A stretch of 15,743 nt of DNA, taken from NCBI GenBank assembly GCA_964606085.1, contig CAZSFD010000101.1:1-15743 (forward strand), in the 5' to 3' direction. Under the pieces are notes generated by a model. It saw only the letters and a program-made list of their open reading frames with translations. It made no database searches and was not told where the DNA came from. Below, piece by piece: positions 1-7,182 of this stretch; position 1 is the first letter of the stretch; each line of letters begins with the position of its first letter. A program made the translations under genes and the position numbers. The stretch is from CAIQJJ01 sp964606085 (GTDB lineage: Bacteria > Chloroflexota > Anaerolineae > Anaerolineales > UBA4823).

Positions 1-915
1 ATCGAAACCGTCCAGGCCGAACTGGCCGCCGCGCAACTGGAACAGGTCAACGCCCAGGTCGCCCTCGACCAACTCCAGCGCAACGCCCTGTTGACGGCCT
101 CCCAGGCCGAAAGAGCTTTGCTCGACGCCCAAAAAGCCTACGAGAGCGAGGCCAACGGCTGGAATCTGGGCAACGCTGAAGATGCGACCGACCTCGAACT
201 GACCCTCGACGATTACGTCACCGCCGAACAAGATTATCGCGACGCCCGCGACATCCTGACCAGCCTGCTGGATAAAGACGCAAGCAACCGCGAACGCAAA
301 GATGCCCAGGACGATTTCAACCGCGAGGCAAAATCCCTGGCCGCAGCCTACGCCGATTTGCAGACGGATGTCGCCGCCAACGACCAGCCCCTCGACGAGG
401 AGCAGGTCAGCCTGCTGGCGGCCATCTCTGCCCTCGAAGTAGCCCGCCAAAACCAATCCCGCCTCGATGGGCACAACCTCGACCCCGAAAAACTGGCCGC
501 GGCTGAAGCGCGTCTCGAGGCTACGACCGCTCACGTCACCGCCGCCGAAGCCGCCCTCGAACTCTACGAGTTACGCGCGCCCTTTGCCGGGACAGTGCTC
601 AGTTTCGATGCCAAAATCGGCGAGGCCGCCCTCCCCAGCCTGCCGGTGGCCTATCTCGCCAACACCTCCACCTGGACAGTCGAGACCAAAGACCTGGCCG
701 AAATCGACATCGCCCGCGTGACTCTCGGCCAGGCGGCCACCGTCAAACTGGATGCCTTCCCCGGCGAGGAATTCCCCGCCACCGTCACCGCCCTCGACCC
801 GGTCGGCCAGGAATACCTGGGCGACATGACCTACAAAGTCACGTTAACGCTGAATCAGGCCGAGGCGCGTTTCCTGTGGAATATGACCGCGACCGTGAAT
901 ATCGAGGTGAAGTAA
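1..915 (+). CDS. HlyD-family periplasmic adaptor / membrane fusion protein (5'-partial)
   Basis: The reading frame is open from base 1, so the gene begins before the window; 304 residues are visible before the TAA at 913-915. The visible part opens with a long Ala/Glu/Gln/Leu-rich helical region of about 170 residues that looks like the alpha-hairpin coiled coil of membrane fusion proteins. A lipoyl/barrel-sandwich segment follows (LRAPFAGTVL at about residues 192-201, then the KIGE turn). After it come beta-barrel-like strands with LGQAATVKLDAFPG and a C-terminal TYKVTLTL strand. HlyD/MacA-type proteins link an inner-membrane ABC or MFS pump to the outside. The long coiled coil with several helical turns suits an efflux adaptor of a monoderm-like or Chloroflexota envelope. 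It is separated from the ABC operon downstream by a terminator and a tRNA on the other strand, so its pump is probably encoded upstream of the window. Family assignment is firm; the substrate is unknown. Confidence 0.85.
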   Translation: METVQAELAAAQLEQVNAQVALDQLQRNALLTASQAERALLDAQKAYESEANGWNLGNAEDATDLELTLDDYVTAEQDYRDARDILTSLLDKDASNRERKDAQDDFNREAKSLAAAYADLQTDVAANDQPLDEEQVSLLAAISALEVARQNQSRLDGHNLDPEKLAAAEARLEATTAHVTAAEAALELYELRAPFAGTVLSFDAKIGEAALPSLPVAYLANTSTWTVETKDLAEIDIARVTLGQAATVKLDAFPGEEFPATVTALDPVGQEYLGDMTYKVTLTLNQAEARFLWNMTATVNIEVK

Positions 916-940
916 CGAGAAACAGGTTTAGGCAAATTAA

Positions 941-979
941 ACGCAAAGCCCCTGTGAAAATATCACAGGGGCTTTGTGT
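941..979. terminator. Strong hairpin after the HlyD gene
   Basis: Arms 941-957 and 963-979 pair over 17 positions (one G-T) around the 5-base loop AAATA, starting 26 bases after the HlyD stop codon. The core arm is CAAAGCCCCTGTGA. There is no clear T-run on the + side, but stem length and position argue for transcription termination or 3'-end stabilisation. It may also stop the leftward tRNA transcript, which makes it possibly bidirectional. Confidence 0.7.
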
Positions 980-985
980 GTATCA

Positions 986-1036
986 GTGGGTGGAATAGGA
1001 CTCGAACGATTTTTGTTCGCCGAACCTACGACCTTC
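986..1036 (-). pseudogene. 3'-half remnant of tRNA-Val, interrupted in the T-loop
   Basis: Bases 986-1007 are identical to 1056-1077 (22 bp covering the acceptor 3' strand, the T-arm 3' side and two flanking bases of the intact tRNA-Val). Bases 1021-1036 are identical to 1073-1088 (T-arm 5' side, variable region and the first base of the anticodon stem). Between the two blocks sits an 18-bp insertion (1003-1020 or 1008-1025, depending on alignment) that leaves CGAAC directly repeated at 1003-1007 and 1021-1025, with an inverted GTTCG at 1015-1019. No D-arm or 5' acceptor strand is present, so it cannot be a working tRNA. It is either a decayed tandem copy or an integration scar. Confidence 0.75.
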
Positions 1037-1056
1037 CAACCATTCAAGGGTAGGTG

Positions 1057-1130
1057 TGGGTGGAATAGGACTCGAACCTACGACCTTCGCGATGTCAACG
1101 CGATGCTCTAACCAACTGAGCTATCCACCC
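1057..1130 (-). tRNA. tRNA-Val (anticodon GAC)
   Basis: Read on the - strand the sequence folds as a full cloverleaf. The acceptor pairs GGGTGGA with TCCACCC. The D-arm is GCTC/GAGC with an AGTTGGTTA loop. The anticodon arm is TCGCG/CGCGA around TTGACAT, giving anticodon GAC (Val, codons GUC and GUU). A 5-base variable region AGGTC and a T-arm GTAGG-TTCGAGT-CCTAT follow. The discriminator is A (complement of base 1057). CCA is not encoded; the next bases read CAC. All arms pair canonically and a good promoter lies directly upstream. Confidence 0.95.
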
Positions 1131-1143
1131 GACAGCGAAGCGC

Positions 1144-1172
1144 ATTATACTCACAGGGAGGCAAAATAGCAA
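1144..1172 (-). promoter_or_regulatory. Sigma70-type promoter of tRNA-Val
   Basis: On the - strand, TTGCTA (1167-1172) and a perfect TATAAT (1144-1149) are separated by 17 bases. The predicted start lies about seven bases before the tRNA 5' end at 1130, as expected for a stable-RNA promoter with a very short leader. Confidence 0.75.
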
Positions 1173-1285
1173 GAAGTTTTTTTGGCGCAGCAGGCGTTTG
1201 GGGGTGGGCCAGGTTCGATTGCAACCAGTACGCCGCGGCCTGAGTCAGGGTCAATGGTATCATTGAACATCAGGAGATTGCTACC

Positions 1286-2191
1286 ATGAATTCTGTCGAA
1301 ATCACGCACCTATTCAAATCCTTCGGGCCGGTACAGGCCGTCCAAGATGTTTCCTTCAGCGTCGAAAAAGGCAAAATCTTCGGGTTGCTCGGCCCGAATG
1401 GCGCCGGCAAAACCACTACCATCCGGGTGATGCTTGATATCTTCAAGCCCGAGGCCGGCAGTGTTTCGATTTTAGACGGCCCGATGACCGATGAAAAGAA
1501 GAATCGCATCGGTTACATGCCCGAGGAACGCGGCCTGTATCAGGATGTACGCCTGGATCGCTGCCTCGTTTACCTGGGGACGCTCAAAGGGCTTTCGACC
1601 CACGAAGCCCGCCAACGTGCCGCAGGCTACCTCGAACGCTTCGACCTCGCCGCCCACAAACACAAAAAAGTGAAAGAACTCAGCAAGGGCATGCAGCAAA
1701 AAGCGCAGATCATCGTCACCCTGTTACATCGCCCCGAACTGGTCATCGTGGATGAGCCTTTCAGCGGCCTCGACCCCGTCAACACGCAGATGGTCAAAGA
1801 CCTGTTACGCGAAGAATGCGACCGGGGCACCACAATCCTGCTTTGTTCGCACCAGATGCACCAGGTAGAAGCGTTGTGTGACCGGCTGGTGCTGATCGAT
1901 CATGGCCGGGTGATGTTGTATGGCCGCCTGGACGAAATCCGCCGCCAATATGCCGGGAATGCGGTCGAGGTGCGTGTGCTCGATGGGCAGCCCGATTACA
2001 CCAGCCTGCCTGGCGTGACCCATGTAGAACAGCGCAATGGCTCAGCCCGCCTGACCCTCGGCGCAGAAACATCACCCCAGGCCGTCTTGCAAACCCTGGT
2101 CGCACAAAATCACTTTATCGAACAGTTCGAGGTGGCCATGCCAACCCTGGATGAGATATTCATCCAGGTTGTGCAAGGAGCAAAGCCATGA
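1286..2191 (+). CDS. ABC transporter ATP-binding protein (NatA-like exporter)
   Basis: A 301-residue nucleotide-binding domain with a complete motif set: Walker A GPNGAGKTT (residues 36-44), signature LSKGMQQK (132-139), Walker B LVIVDEP (152-158, catalytic Glu157), D-loop SGLD and switch His189. The usual Q-loop glutamine region reads IGYMPEERGLY, the form seen in the NatA/YhaQ-type branch. A C-terminal accessory region of about 80 residues follows, as in DUF4162-type ATPases. It should energise the two ABC-2 permeases encoded next. AGGAG at 1272-1276 lies nine bases before the ATG and supports this start. Its TGA overlaps the ATG of the next gene (ATGA at 2188-2191), so translation is coupled. 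Na+ export, drug or peptide export are all possible; the sequence does not decide the substrate. Confidence 0.93.
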   Translation: MNSVEITHLFKSFGPVQAVQDVSFSVEKGKIFGLLGPNGAGKTTTIRVMLDIFKPEAGSVSILDGPMTDEKKNRIGYMPEERGLYQDVRLDRCLVYLGTLKGLSTHEARQRAAGYLERFDLAAHKHKKVKELSKGMQQKAQIIVTLLHRPELVIVDEPFSGLDPVNTQMVKDLLREECDRGTTILLCSHQMHQVEALCDRLVLIDHGRVMLYGRLDEIRRQYAGNAVEVRVLDGQPDYTSLPGVTHVEQRNGSARLTLGAETSPQAVLQTLVAQNHFIEQFEVAMPTLDEIFIQVVQGAKP

Positions 2192-3405
2192 GCAAATTCT
2201 GGCGTGTGGTGGCGCATGAATATGCCCGCCACGTTTTCCAAAGACGCTTCCTGTTCGGACTGTTCAGCCTGCCCTTGATGGTTGCCCTGATGATTGGCAC
2301 GGTCGTGATCTTGATCCTGATCGAAAGCAATACCGCCCCGTTAGGCTACATAGATCATTCCGGGCTGTTGGCGGCCCCACTCCCCGCCCCCACGCCCGAA
2401 TTTCCCGAACTCCCGGTCAAGCTGCTCCCCTACGCCGACGAAGAAACCGCCAAAGCTGACCTTGAAGCCGAGAAAATTTCGGCCTATTATGTGCTGGCCG
2501 AAGATTTCCCCGCCTCGGGCCGTTCGCAACTGGTGTACCACAAAGCCCCTTCCAATGCTGCACAAAGCCAATTTCGCGCCTTCATCGTCGCCAATCTGTT
2601 GGCGGCCCAACCCGGCGATGTGGCCGAGCGCGTGGTAGATGGCACGACCCTGGTCATCCAGACCGCCGATGGCAAACGCTCCGTCTCTGAGGAAGATTGG
2701 CTCAACGCGCTGATGCCGATCTTTGCCGCGCTGGCCTTTTTCATTGCCATTTCAACCAGTTCTGGCTACCTGATGCAGGCGGTGGTAGACGAAAAAGAAA
2801 ACCGCACGATGGAAATCATCGTGACTTCGGTTTCGCCGGATCAGTTGATGGCGGGCAAGGTGGTGGGCATCCTGGGGGTGGGCATGACGCAATTGCTGGC
2901 CTGGTTTGGCTTCCTGTTTGGCGGCGTGATCATCGGGCGCATCTGGCTGCCGATCTTGCGCGGCATCAGTATGCCGTTGGATACCCTGGCCATCTTGTTG
3001 GCCGTGCTGCTGCCCTGCTTCGTGATGCTCAGCGGGTTGATGGCGGCGGCTGGCGCCACCGTGACCGAGGCGCGCGAGGGCCAACAAATTGCGGCCCTGT
3101 TCACCATGCCAATCTGGATTCCCTATTTCATGTTTGCCCTGTTCCTCGAAAACCCCAACAGCCCCGTGGCGGTCGCACTCACCCTGTTCCCGCTGACCGC
3201 CCCCATGACAGTGATCTTGCGCATCGGCTTCACGGTCATCCCGGCCTGGCAACTGATCATCAGCATCAGCTTGTTAATCCTGTCGGCGATTGGCTCGCTA
3301 TGGTTTGCCGGGCGGGCCTTTCGCCTGGGAATGCTGATGTACGGGCAAAAACTACCCTGGCGACGCGTGTTGGGCCTGGAAAGAAAACAGCGAGGCGTGG
3401 CATGA
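2188..3405 (+). CDS. ABC-2 type transporter permease (NatB-like), first of two
   Basis: A 405-residue membrane protein with the ABC-2 type layout. One N-terminal membrane helix (about 21-46) is followed by an external domain of about 130 residues. A block of five or so helices then runs from about 172 to 375. The hallmark cytoplasmic coupling segment DEKENRTMEIIVTSVSP lies at 201-217, between the first two helices of the C-terminal block. The external domain carries GYIDHSGLL (53-61) and ISAYYVLAEDF (97-107), both echoed in the next gene. The start overlaps the ATPase stop and the TGA (3403-3405) overlaps the next ATG, so stoichiometric expression of the three subunits is expected. It probably forms a heterodimer with the second permease. 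Confidence 0.92.
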   Translation: MSKFWRVVAHEYARHVFQRRFLFGLFSLPLMVALMIGTVVILILIESNTAPLGYIDHSGLLAAPLPAPTPEFPELPVKLLPYADEETAKADLEAEKISAYYVLAEDFPASGRSQLVYHKAPSNAAQSQFRAFIVANLLAAQPGDVAERVVDGTTLVIQTADGKRSVSEEDWLNALMPIFAALAFFIAISTSSGYLMQAVVDEKENRTMEIIVTSVSPDQLMAGKVVGILGVGMTQLLAWFGFLFGGVIIGRIWLPILRGISMPLDTLAILLAVLLPCFVMLSGLMAAAGATVTEAREGQQIAALFTMPIWIPYFMFALFLENPNSPVAVALTLFPLTAPMTVILRIGFTVIPAWQLIISISLLILSAIGSLWFAGRAFRLGMLMYGQKLPWRRVLGLERKQRGVA

Positions 3406-4637
3406 AAAAAATCTGGCTCGTTTTCAAGCAAGAAATTTTCACCCTGCTGCTCAGCAAATCGTTCTGGTTTGGCACGGTGGGCATTCCCTTGATCAGTTCC
3501 CTCATTTTCGGCATCGCCGGCGCGATCCACGAAAACAGCGGCGCCGCCGAAACCATCACCAGCCTGTTCACCTCGCCGCCCGGAAACACACCCGAAGGCT
3601 ATGTGGATCAAAGCGGTCTGCTCGTCACGTTACCGGCAAACGCGCCCACCGACCGGCTGATCGCCTTTCCCACCGAAGCGGCAGCCCGCCAGGCGCTGGC
3701 ATCGGGTGAAATTTCCGCCTTTTACATCATTCCCGCCGATTACATTGCCACAGGTCGGGTGAGCTACATCCGCCCGGAGTTCAACCCGCTCTCCGAAAGC
3801 GGCCAGGGTAATTTGCTGCGTTATCTCTTGCGGGTCAACCTGCTCAGCGGCGACGTGGCCCTGGCTGAGCGCGTCGAACGCCCGCTCAACCTGCGCGTGA
3901 TCAGCCTGGCCACCGAACCTCAGCGCCAGCAAGATAACCCGATGACATTTTTCTTGCCCTACATGGTGACAATGCTTTTTTACATCATCATCTTGAGCGC
4001 GGCCAGCTTGCTGCTCAGCAGCGTGACCAAAGAGAAGGAAAACCGCGTCATGGAAGTGCTGATGTCCTCCATCACGCCAATTCAGATGCTCACCGGCAAG
4101 ATCACCGGCCTGGGCGTGATCGGTCTGGCGCAAATGGTGTTGTGGGTTGGCACAGGGTTCGCCCTGCTGCGCCTGAGCGGGAGTACCTTTGATGTGCCAG
4201 AAGCCTTTCAACTGCCCACATCCTTTTTGATCTGGGCGTTGATCTTCTTCCTGCTTGGCTATGCCGTTTATGCGGCGCTGATGGCGGGCCTGGGGGCGCT
4301 GGTGCCCAACCTGCGCGAGGCCAGCCAGGCCACGATTGTGGTGGTGATGCCGCTGATTGTGCCGCTGATCTTGATCAGCGTACTCATCGAAAACTCCGAT
4401 GGCTGGCTGGCGGTGGTGTTGAGCCTGTTTCCACTCACTTCGCCGGTGGCGATGATGACACGCCTGGCCGCTGGCAATGTGCCCATCTGGCAGCCGATCC
4501 TGGCGGCGGTGCTGCTGGCCATCACGGCTGTGATCATCGTTCGCGCCGTGGCTGGCATGTTCCGCGCCCAGGCGTTACTCTCGGGAACTGGCTTCAATCT
4601 CAAGGTGTTTTTGGCCGCCCTGATCGGGCGCGCCTGA
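3402..4637 (+). CDS. ABC-2 type transporter permease (NatB-like), second of two
   Basis: A 411-residue paralogue of the preceding permease with the same order: N-terminal helix (about 22-42), external domain (about 43-180), then a helix block (about 181-390). The coupling segment KEKENRVMEVLMSSITP lies at 210-226. The external domain shares GYVDQSGLL (66-74) and ISAFYIIPADY (104-114) with its neighbour, pointing to tandem duplication and an asymmetric heterodimer. The ATG at 3402 is chosen because it overlaps the previous stop (ATGA) and begins with a normal cytoplasmic N-terminus. The same frame stays open upstream to 2697, but that stretch lies inside the first permease gene and reads as His/Arg-rich noise. 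The operon ends 29 bases later at a strong terminator. Confidence 0.92.
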   Translation: MKKIWLVFKQEIFTLLLSKSFWFGTVGIPLISSLIFGIAGAIHENSGAAETITSLFTSPPGNTPEGYVDQSGLLVTLPANAPTDRLIAFPTEAAARQALASGEISAFYIIPADYIATGRVSYIRPEFNPLSESGQGNLLRYLLRVNLLSGDVALAERVERPLNLRVISLATEPQRQQDNPMTFFLPYMVTMLFYIIILSAASLLLSSVTKEKENRVMEVLMSSITPIQMLTGKITGLGVIGLAQMVLWVGTGFALLRLSGSTFDVPEAFQLPTSFLIWALIFFLLGYAVYAALMAGLGALVPNLREASQATIVVVMPLIVPLILISVLIENSDGWLAVVLSLFPLTSPVAMMTRLAAGNVPIWQPILAAVLLAITAVIIVRAVAGMFRAQALLSGTGFNLKVFLAALIGRA

Positions 4638-4666
4638 CCCAGTCGGCTTCTTCAAGCACGGCGGCC

Positions 4667-4715
4667 AATACCAACAAGCCGGGGCGGATATGATCCGCCC
4701 CGGCTTGTTGGTATT
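4667..4715 (+). terminator. 23-bp perfect-stem terminator closing the ABC operon
   Basis: Arms 4667-4689 and 4693-4715 are perfectly complementary over 23 bp with a 3-base loop (ATG); the core is GCCGGGGCGGAT. It begins 29 bases after the last permease stop and precedes a candidate promoter for the next gene. There is no strong T-run, so it may act through sheer stem stability. Confidence 0.8.
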
Positions 4716-4743
4716 TCACAAAATACGGGGGAGAATTTTGGGC

Positions 4744-4771
4744 TTACAAAAGCGCAAGAATCGTGTAAAAT
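4744..4771 (+). promoter_or_regulatory. Candidate promoter for the metallophosphoesterase gene
   Basis: TTACAA (4744-4749) and TAAAAT (4766-4771) are spaced by 16 bases in an AT-richer stretch directly after the terminator. This predicts a leader of about 46 bases. The -35 match is moderate, so this is only a candidate. Confidence 0.4.
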
Positions 4772-4823
4772 CCATTCAAATCCTTTCAAAAGCGTTAATT
4801 GAACAGCAAAGCCAGCCAATCTC

Positions 4824-5669
4824 ATGCGATCTCGCAAGAAATTTTCCCGCCGCGATTTTTTGCAACTGACAGCCATCACGGCTGGCATGGGTTTTCTGGC
4901 CTATATGGATCGCCAACGCAACGAAGCCGATATGCCGCTGGTGGAATGGGTGAAGGTACCCATCTCAGGCTTGCCCTCGGCCCTCGAAGGTCTTCGCATC
5001 GTCCAGATCAGCGACATTCACCTGTACCCCTTCACATCCATTCAACTGATCAAACAAGCTGCACTGGCCATCAACGTTTTACAGCCCGACTTGCTGGTGC
5101 TGACAGGCGATTACCTGTGGCAACGCCTGGAAGTGATTGACGCACTGACGCAGGCCGTTGCACAGGTGAACCCTCGTTATGGCATTTTTGCTTCGATGGG
5201 AAACCACGATTATGCCCTGGGCGGCGATTACGTCAAACACAGTTTCGCACGCAATCACATTCGGATGCTGGTCAATCAAAATGTGCCCATCACGCACAAT
5301 GGCAAAACCTTTTACCTGGCGGGAGTGGATGATGGTTTTGCCGGGCAGCCCAACTGGCGCGAAACGGTGGCTGGCGTGCCATACAGCGCCCCCGTGGTGC
5401 TGCTCGCCCACGAACCAGACCTGGTCAACGCCTTCTGCGGCGACCCGCGGCTGAAGTTGCAGCTTTCGGGCCACACCCACGGCGGGCAGGTTCGCATGTT
5501 CGGCCTCGAAATGCTGATCCGCCCACCGTTGGGTCAGTTTTATGACATCGGTTTGCAGCGCGTGCGCGATACCTGGTTGTACACCAACCGCGGCCTGGGG
5601 ACGATTGCCGTACCGTATCGCATCAATTGCCCACCTGAAATTACCGAATTAACGTTGACGGCCGCCTGA
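4824..5669 (+). CDS. Tat-signal calcineurin-like metallophosphoesterase
   Basis: A 281-residue protein with the dinuclear metal-site motifs of the calcineurin-like phosphoesterase fold in order: DIH (64-66), GDY (95-97), GNHD (126-129), His196 in LLAHEPD, and GHTHGGQV (216-223). The layout matches the YaeI/YkuE branch of membrane-associated or exported phosphoesterases; their substrates are poorly defined, and lipid-linked phosphoesters are one suggestion. The N-terminus carries a twin-arginine signal, SRRDFLQL (8-15), and a hydrophobic stretch (about 16-27), so it is probably exported folded. No good Shine-Dalgarno sequence precedes the ATG at 4824; the start is supported by the Tat motif directly after it. 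It stands alone between a terminator and a convergent gene. Confidence 0.9.
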   Translation: MRSRKKFSRRDFLQLTAITAGMGFLAYMDRQRNEADMPLVEWVKVPISGLPSALEGLRIVQISDIHLYPFTSIQLIKQAALAINVLQPDLLVLTGDYLWQRLEVIDALTQAVAQVNPRYGIFASMGNHDYALGGDYVKHSFARNHIRMLVNQNVPITHNGKTFYLAGVDDGFAGQPNWRETVAGVPYSAPVVLLAHEPDLVNAFCGDPRLKLQLSGHTHGGQVRMFGLEMLIRPPLGQFYDIGLQRVRDTWLYTNRGLGTIAVPYRINCPPEITELTLTAA

Positions 5670-5690
5670 TCACAGACCTTGCTTACAGCC

Positions 5691-5705
5691 AGGTGACTGT
5701 CACCT
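5691..5705. repeat. 15-bp perfect palindrome between convergent genes
   Basis: AGGTGAC-T-GTCACCT is a perfect inverted repeat whose right arm overlaps the stop codon (5704-5706) of the leftward gene. It lies 22 bases after the rightward stop. As RNA it gives a 6-bp stem with a CTG loop, weak for a terminator. As DNA it resembles an operator half-site pair or a REP-like repeat. Function is unknown. Confidence 0.45.
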
Positions 5706-6387
5706 ATGGCGCAGGCACCGAGGTTTCAGCAGGACGCCCGCCTAACTGGGGTTGTGGCGCAGGCTGCGCAGACAGATATTGCGTGAGCAGCGAGGTATGC
5801 GTTTGCGCATCGGGCAGAATGGCATCATCATACGCACCGGCCTGCACAGGCGGATCGAAGCGAGTCGGGCGGCGAATGCCAAATATGGCCGCCAGTTGGC
5901 TGAGTTTTACCAGCAGCAGGTAGCGATATTCTTGCGTGCGTAACGACTGCCACTCGACGATATTCCCCATCGGGCCATGCACCTGCGACTTCTCGCGAAT
6001 GATGCGATGAATTTGTTGCGGGTCACGCGCCCCGATGGGTGAAACCAGCACAGCATGGGCCACCAAAATCAACGCGCCCAGCGTGAGCAACACCATCCAG
6101 CCGCCTTCTTCCCATTTGCCCACAACCTGCCCGACGAAGATCACCGCCGCCAGCCCGGCCGCCAGCGAAGCCCCCAGGCCGCCCCACAGGCGCTGGCGTC
6201 CGACAGCCGTTTTGAGGATGCGCTGGCGAATGGACAGCCCCATGGCCATGATCGGCAGAAAGATGCCCACACCGTAGTACGGCACGGCCAGCGAAACGCG
6301 GAAATGCCGCGCGCCAAGGATGGTTTTGAGGGCGCGCCGGATTTGGGGTTTGTCATCTATGACGAGGATGTGAGGCTCATTGCTCAT
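5704..6387 (-). CDS. Chimera: KdpE-type receiver N-terminus fused to C-terminal part of an APC-superfamily transporter (probable remnant)
   Basis: A 227-residue frame built from two unrelated parts. Residues 1-34 read as the start of an OmpR/KdpE response regulator: HILVIDDKPQIRRALKTIL, with the acidic pair Asp11-Asp12. The frame leaves the receiver fold before its phospho-acceptor Asp and has no DNA-binding domain. From about residue 35 it becomes a membrane protein tail with hydrophobic segments at about 35-53, 68-89 and 97-117. It contains GKWEEGGWMVLLTLGAL (90-106) and a cytosolic tail with SIVEWQSL-like NIVEWQSLRTQEYRY, typical of the C-terminus of APC-superfamily permeases. The junction lies near base 6286. 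It follows deoC by 60 bases with no clear ribosome-binding site. Neither half could do its family job. It is most likely a deletion product or an assembly join; a novel small membrane protein is possible but less likely. Confidence 0.7.
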   Translation of the reverse strand: MSNEPHILVIDDKPQIRRALKTILGARHFRVSLAVPYYGVGIFLPIMAMGLSIRQRILKTAVGRQRLWGGLGASLAAGLAAVIFVGQVVGKWEEGGWMVLLTLGALILVAHAVLVSPIGARDPQQIHRIIREKSQVHGPMGNIVEWQSLRTQEYRYLLLVKLSQLAAIFGIRRPTRFDPPVQAGAYDDAILPDAQTHTSLLTQYLSAQPAPQPQLGGRPAETSVPAP

Positions 6388-6447
6388 GGCATACAGCTTG
6401 CGCTACTCGTTATGGCGCGTTTTCGGCAGCCGCTGGCGCAGCCGGCA

Positions 6448-7170
6448 TCAGCGCGAATTTGCCAGCTTTCCCGAATCGCTCAGCGGCGCCGTCGGGCGGT
6501 GGGCATCTTGGGCTTCGAGCATAATTTTCACCCCGGCGCTTGTGCCAATGCGGGTCGCACCGGCCTCCACCATCTTGAGCAAGTCACCAAGTGTGCGCAC
6601 GCCGCCAGAGGCTTTAACGCCCATGTTGGGGCCAACCGTGCGGCGCATCAGGGCAATATCTTCCACGGTTGCCCCACCGGTTGAAAAGCCCGTGGATGTC
6701 TTGACAAAATCGGCCCCGGCTTCCTGGGCCAGTTGGCAGGCGGTAATTTTCTCGGCGTTGGTCAGCAGGCAGGTTTCGAGGATCACCTTGACCACGGCCT
6801 TGCCGGCATGGCCAGCCTTCACCACGGCGGCAATATCCTCACGCACGTGCTGCAAGTTGCCCGATTTCAACGCGCCCACGTGGATCACCATGTCCACTTC
6901 ATGTGCGCCATCGCTGACGGCCTGTTCGGTCTCACGGGCTTTCACCTCGCTGGTGGTAGCGCCCAGCGGAAATCCAATCGCTGCGCCGACTTTGACGCTG
7001 CTGCCTTGCAGATACTCCACGCACAGCGGCACGTAAACTGGATTGACACAGACCGCGGCAAAGCCATATTGCCGCGCTTCGGCGCACAGTTGGGCCACCT
7101 GTGGCGGGGTGGCTTCAGGTTTGAGCAGGGTGTGATCGATCAGGGGGGCAATTTGTTCAGGAGTGAGCAT
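6448..7170 (-). CDS. deoC: Deoxyribose-phosphate aldolase
   Basis: A 240-residue class I aldolase that splits 2-deoxyribose 5-phosphate into glyceraldehyde 3-phosphate and acetaldehyde in nucleoside salvage. Visible landmarks are the N-terminal LIDHTLLKPEAT (10-21), VCVNP (40-44), GFPLGATTSEVKA (66-78) and EVDMVI (91-96, with Asp93 matching the active-site Asp102 of E. coli). DFVKTSTGF (154-162) carries Schiff-base Lys157, and GVKASGGVRT (184-193) carries the second catalytic Lys186. Length is slightly short of the E. coli enzyme and normal for the bacterial short branch. The ATG is supported by AAGGA nine or so bases upstream, overlapping the der stop region. Only 12 bases separate it from der, so it is co-transcribed with it. 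Confidence 0.96.
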   Translation of the reverse strand: MLTPEQIAPLIDHTLLKPEATPPQVAQLCAEARQYGFAAVCVNPVYVPLCVEYLQGSSVKVGAAIGFPLGATTSEVKARETEQAVSDGAHEVDMVIHVGALKSGNLQHVREDIAAVVKAGHAGKAVVKVILETCLLTNAEKITACQLAQEAGADFVKTSTGFSTGGATVEDIALMRRTVGPNMGVKASGGVRTLGDLLKMVEAGATRIGTSAGVKIMLEAQDAHRPTAPLSDSGKLANSR

Positions 7171-7182
7171 GGCGAAACATCC

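Noticed and set aside
986..1054. A second functional tRNA gene
   Set aside because: Only the 3' half is recognisable, the T-loop is interrupted by 18 bases, and there is no D-arm or 5' acceptor strand.
2697..3401. Open frame extending the second permease upstream by 235 codons
   Set aside because: It lies entirely inside the first permease gene and reads as His/Arg/Gly-rich noise. The ATG at 3402 overlaps the upstream stop in the usual coupled fashion.
1..4637. HlyD protein and ABC exporter as one tripartite efflux operon
   Set aside because: A strong hairpin and a tRNA on the opposite strand with its own promoter separate them, and the ABC operon has a NatA/NatB-like layout that does not need an adaptor.
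6055..6684. 209-codon + strand frame across the chimera and deoC 3' end
   Set aside because: No domain pattern. It runs antisense to the deoC active-site region and to the APC-like tail.
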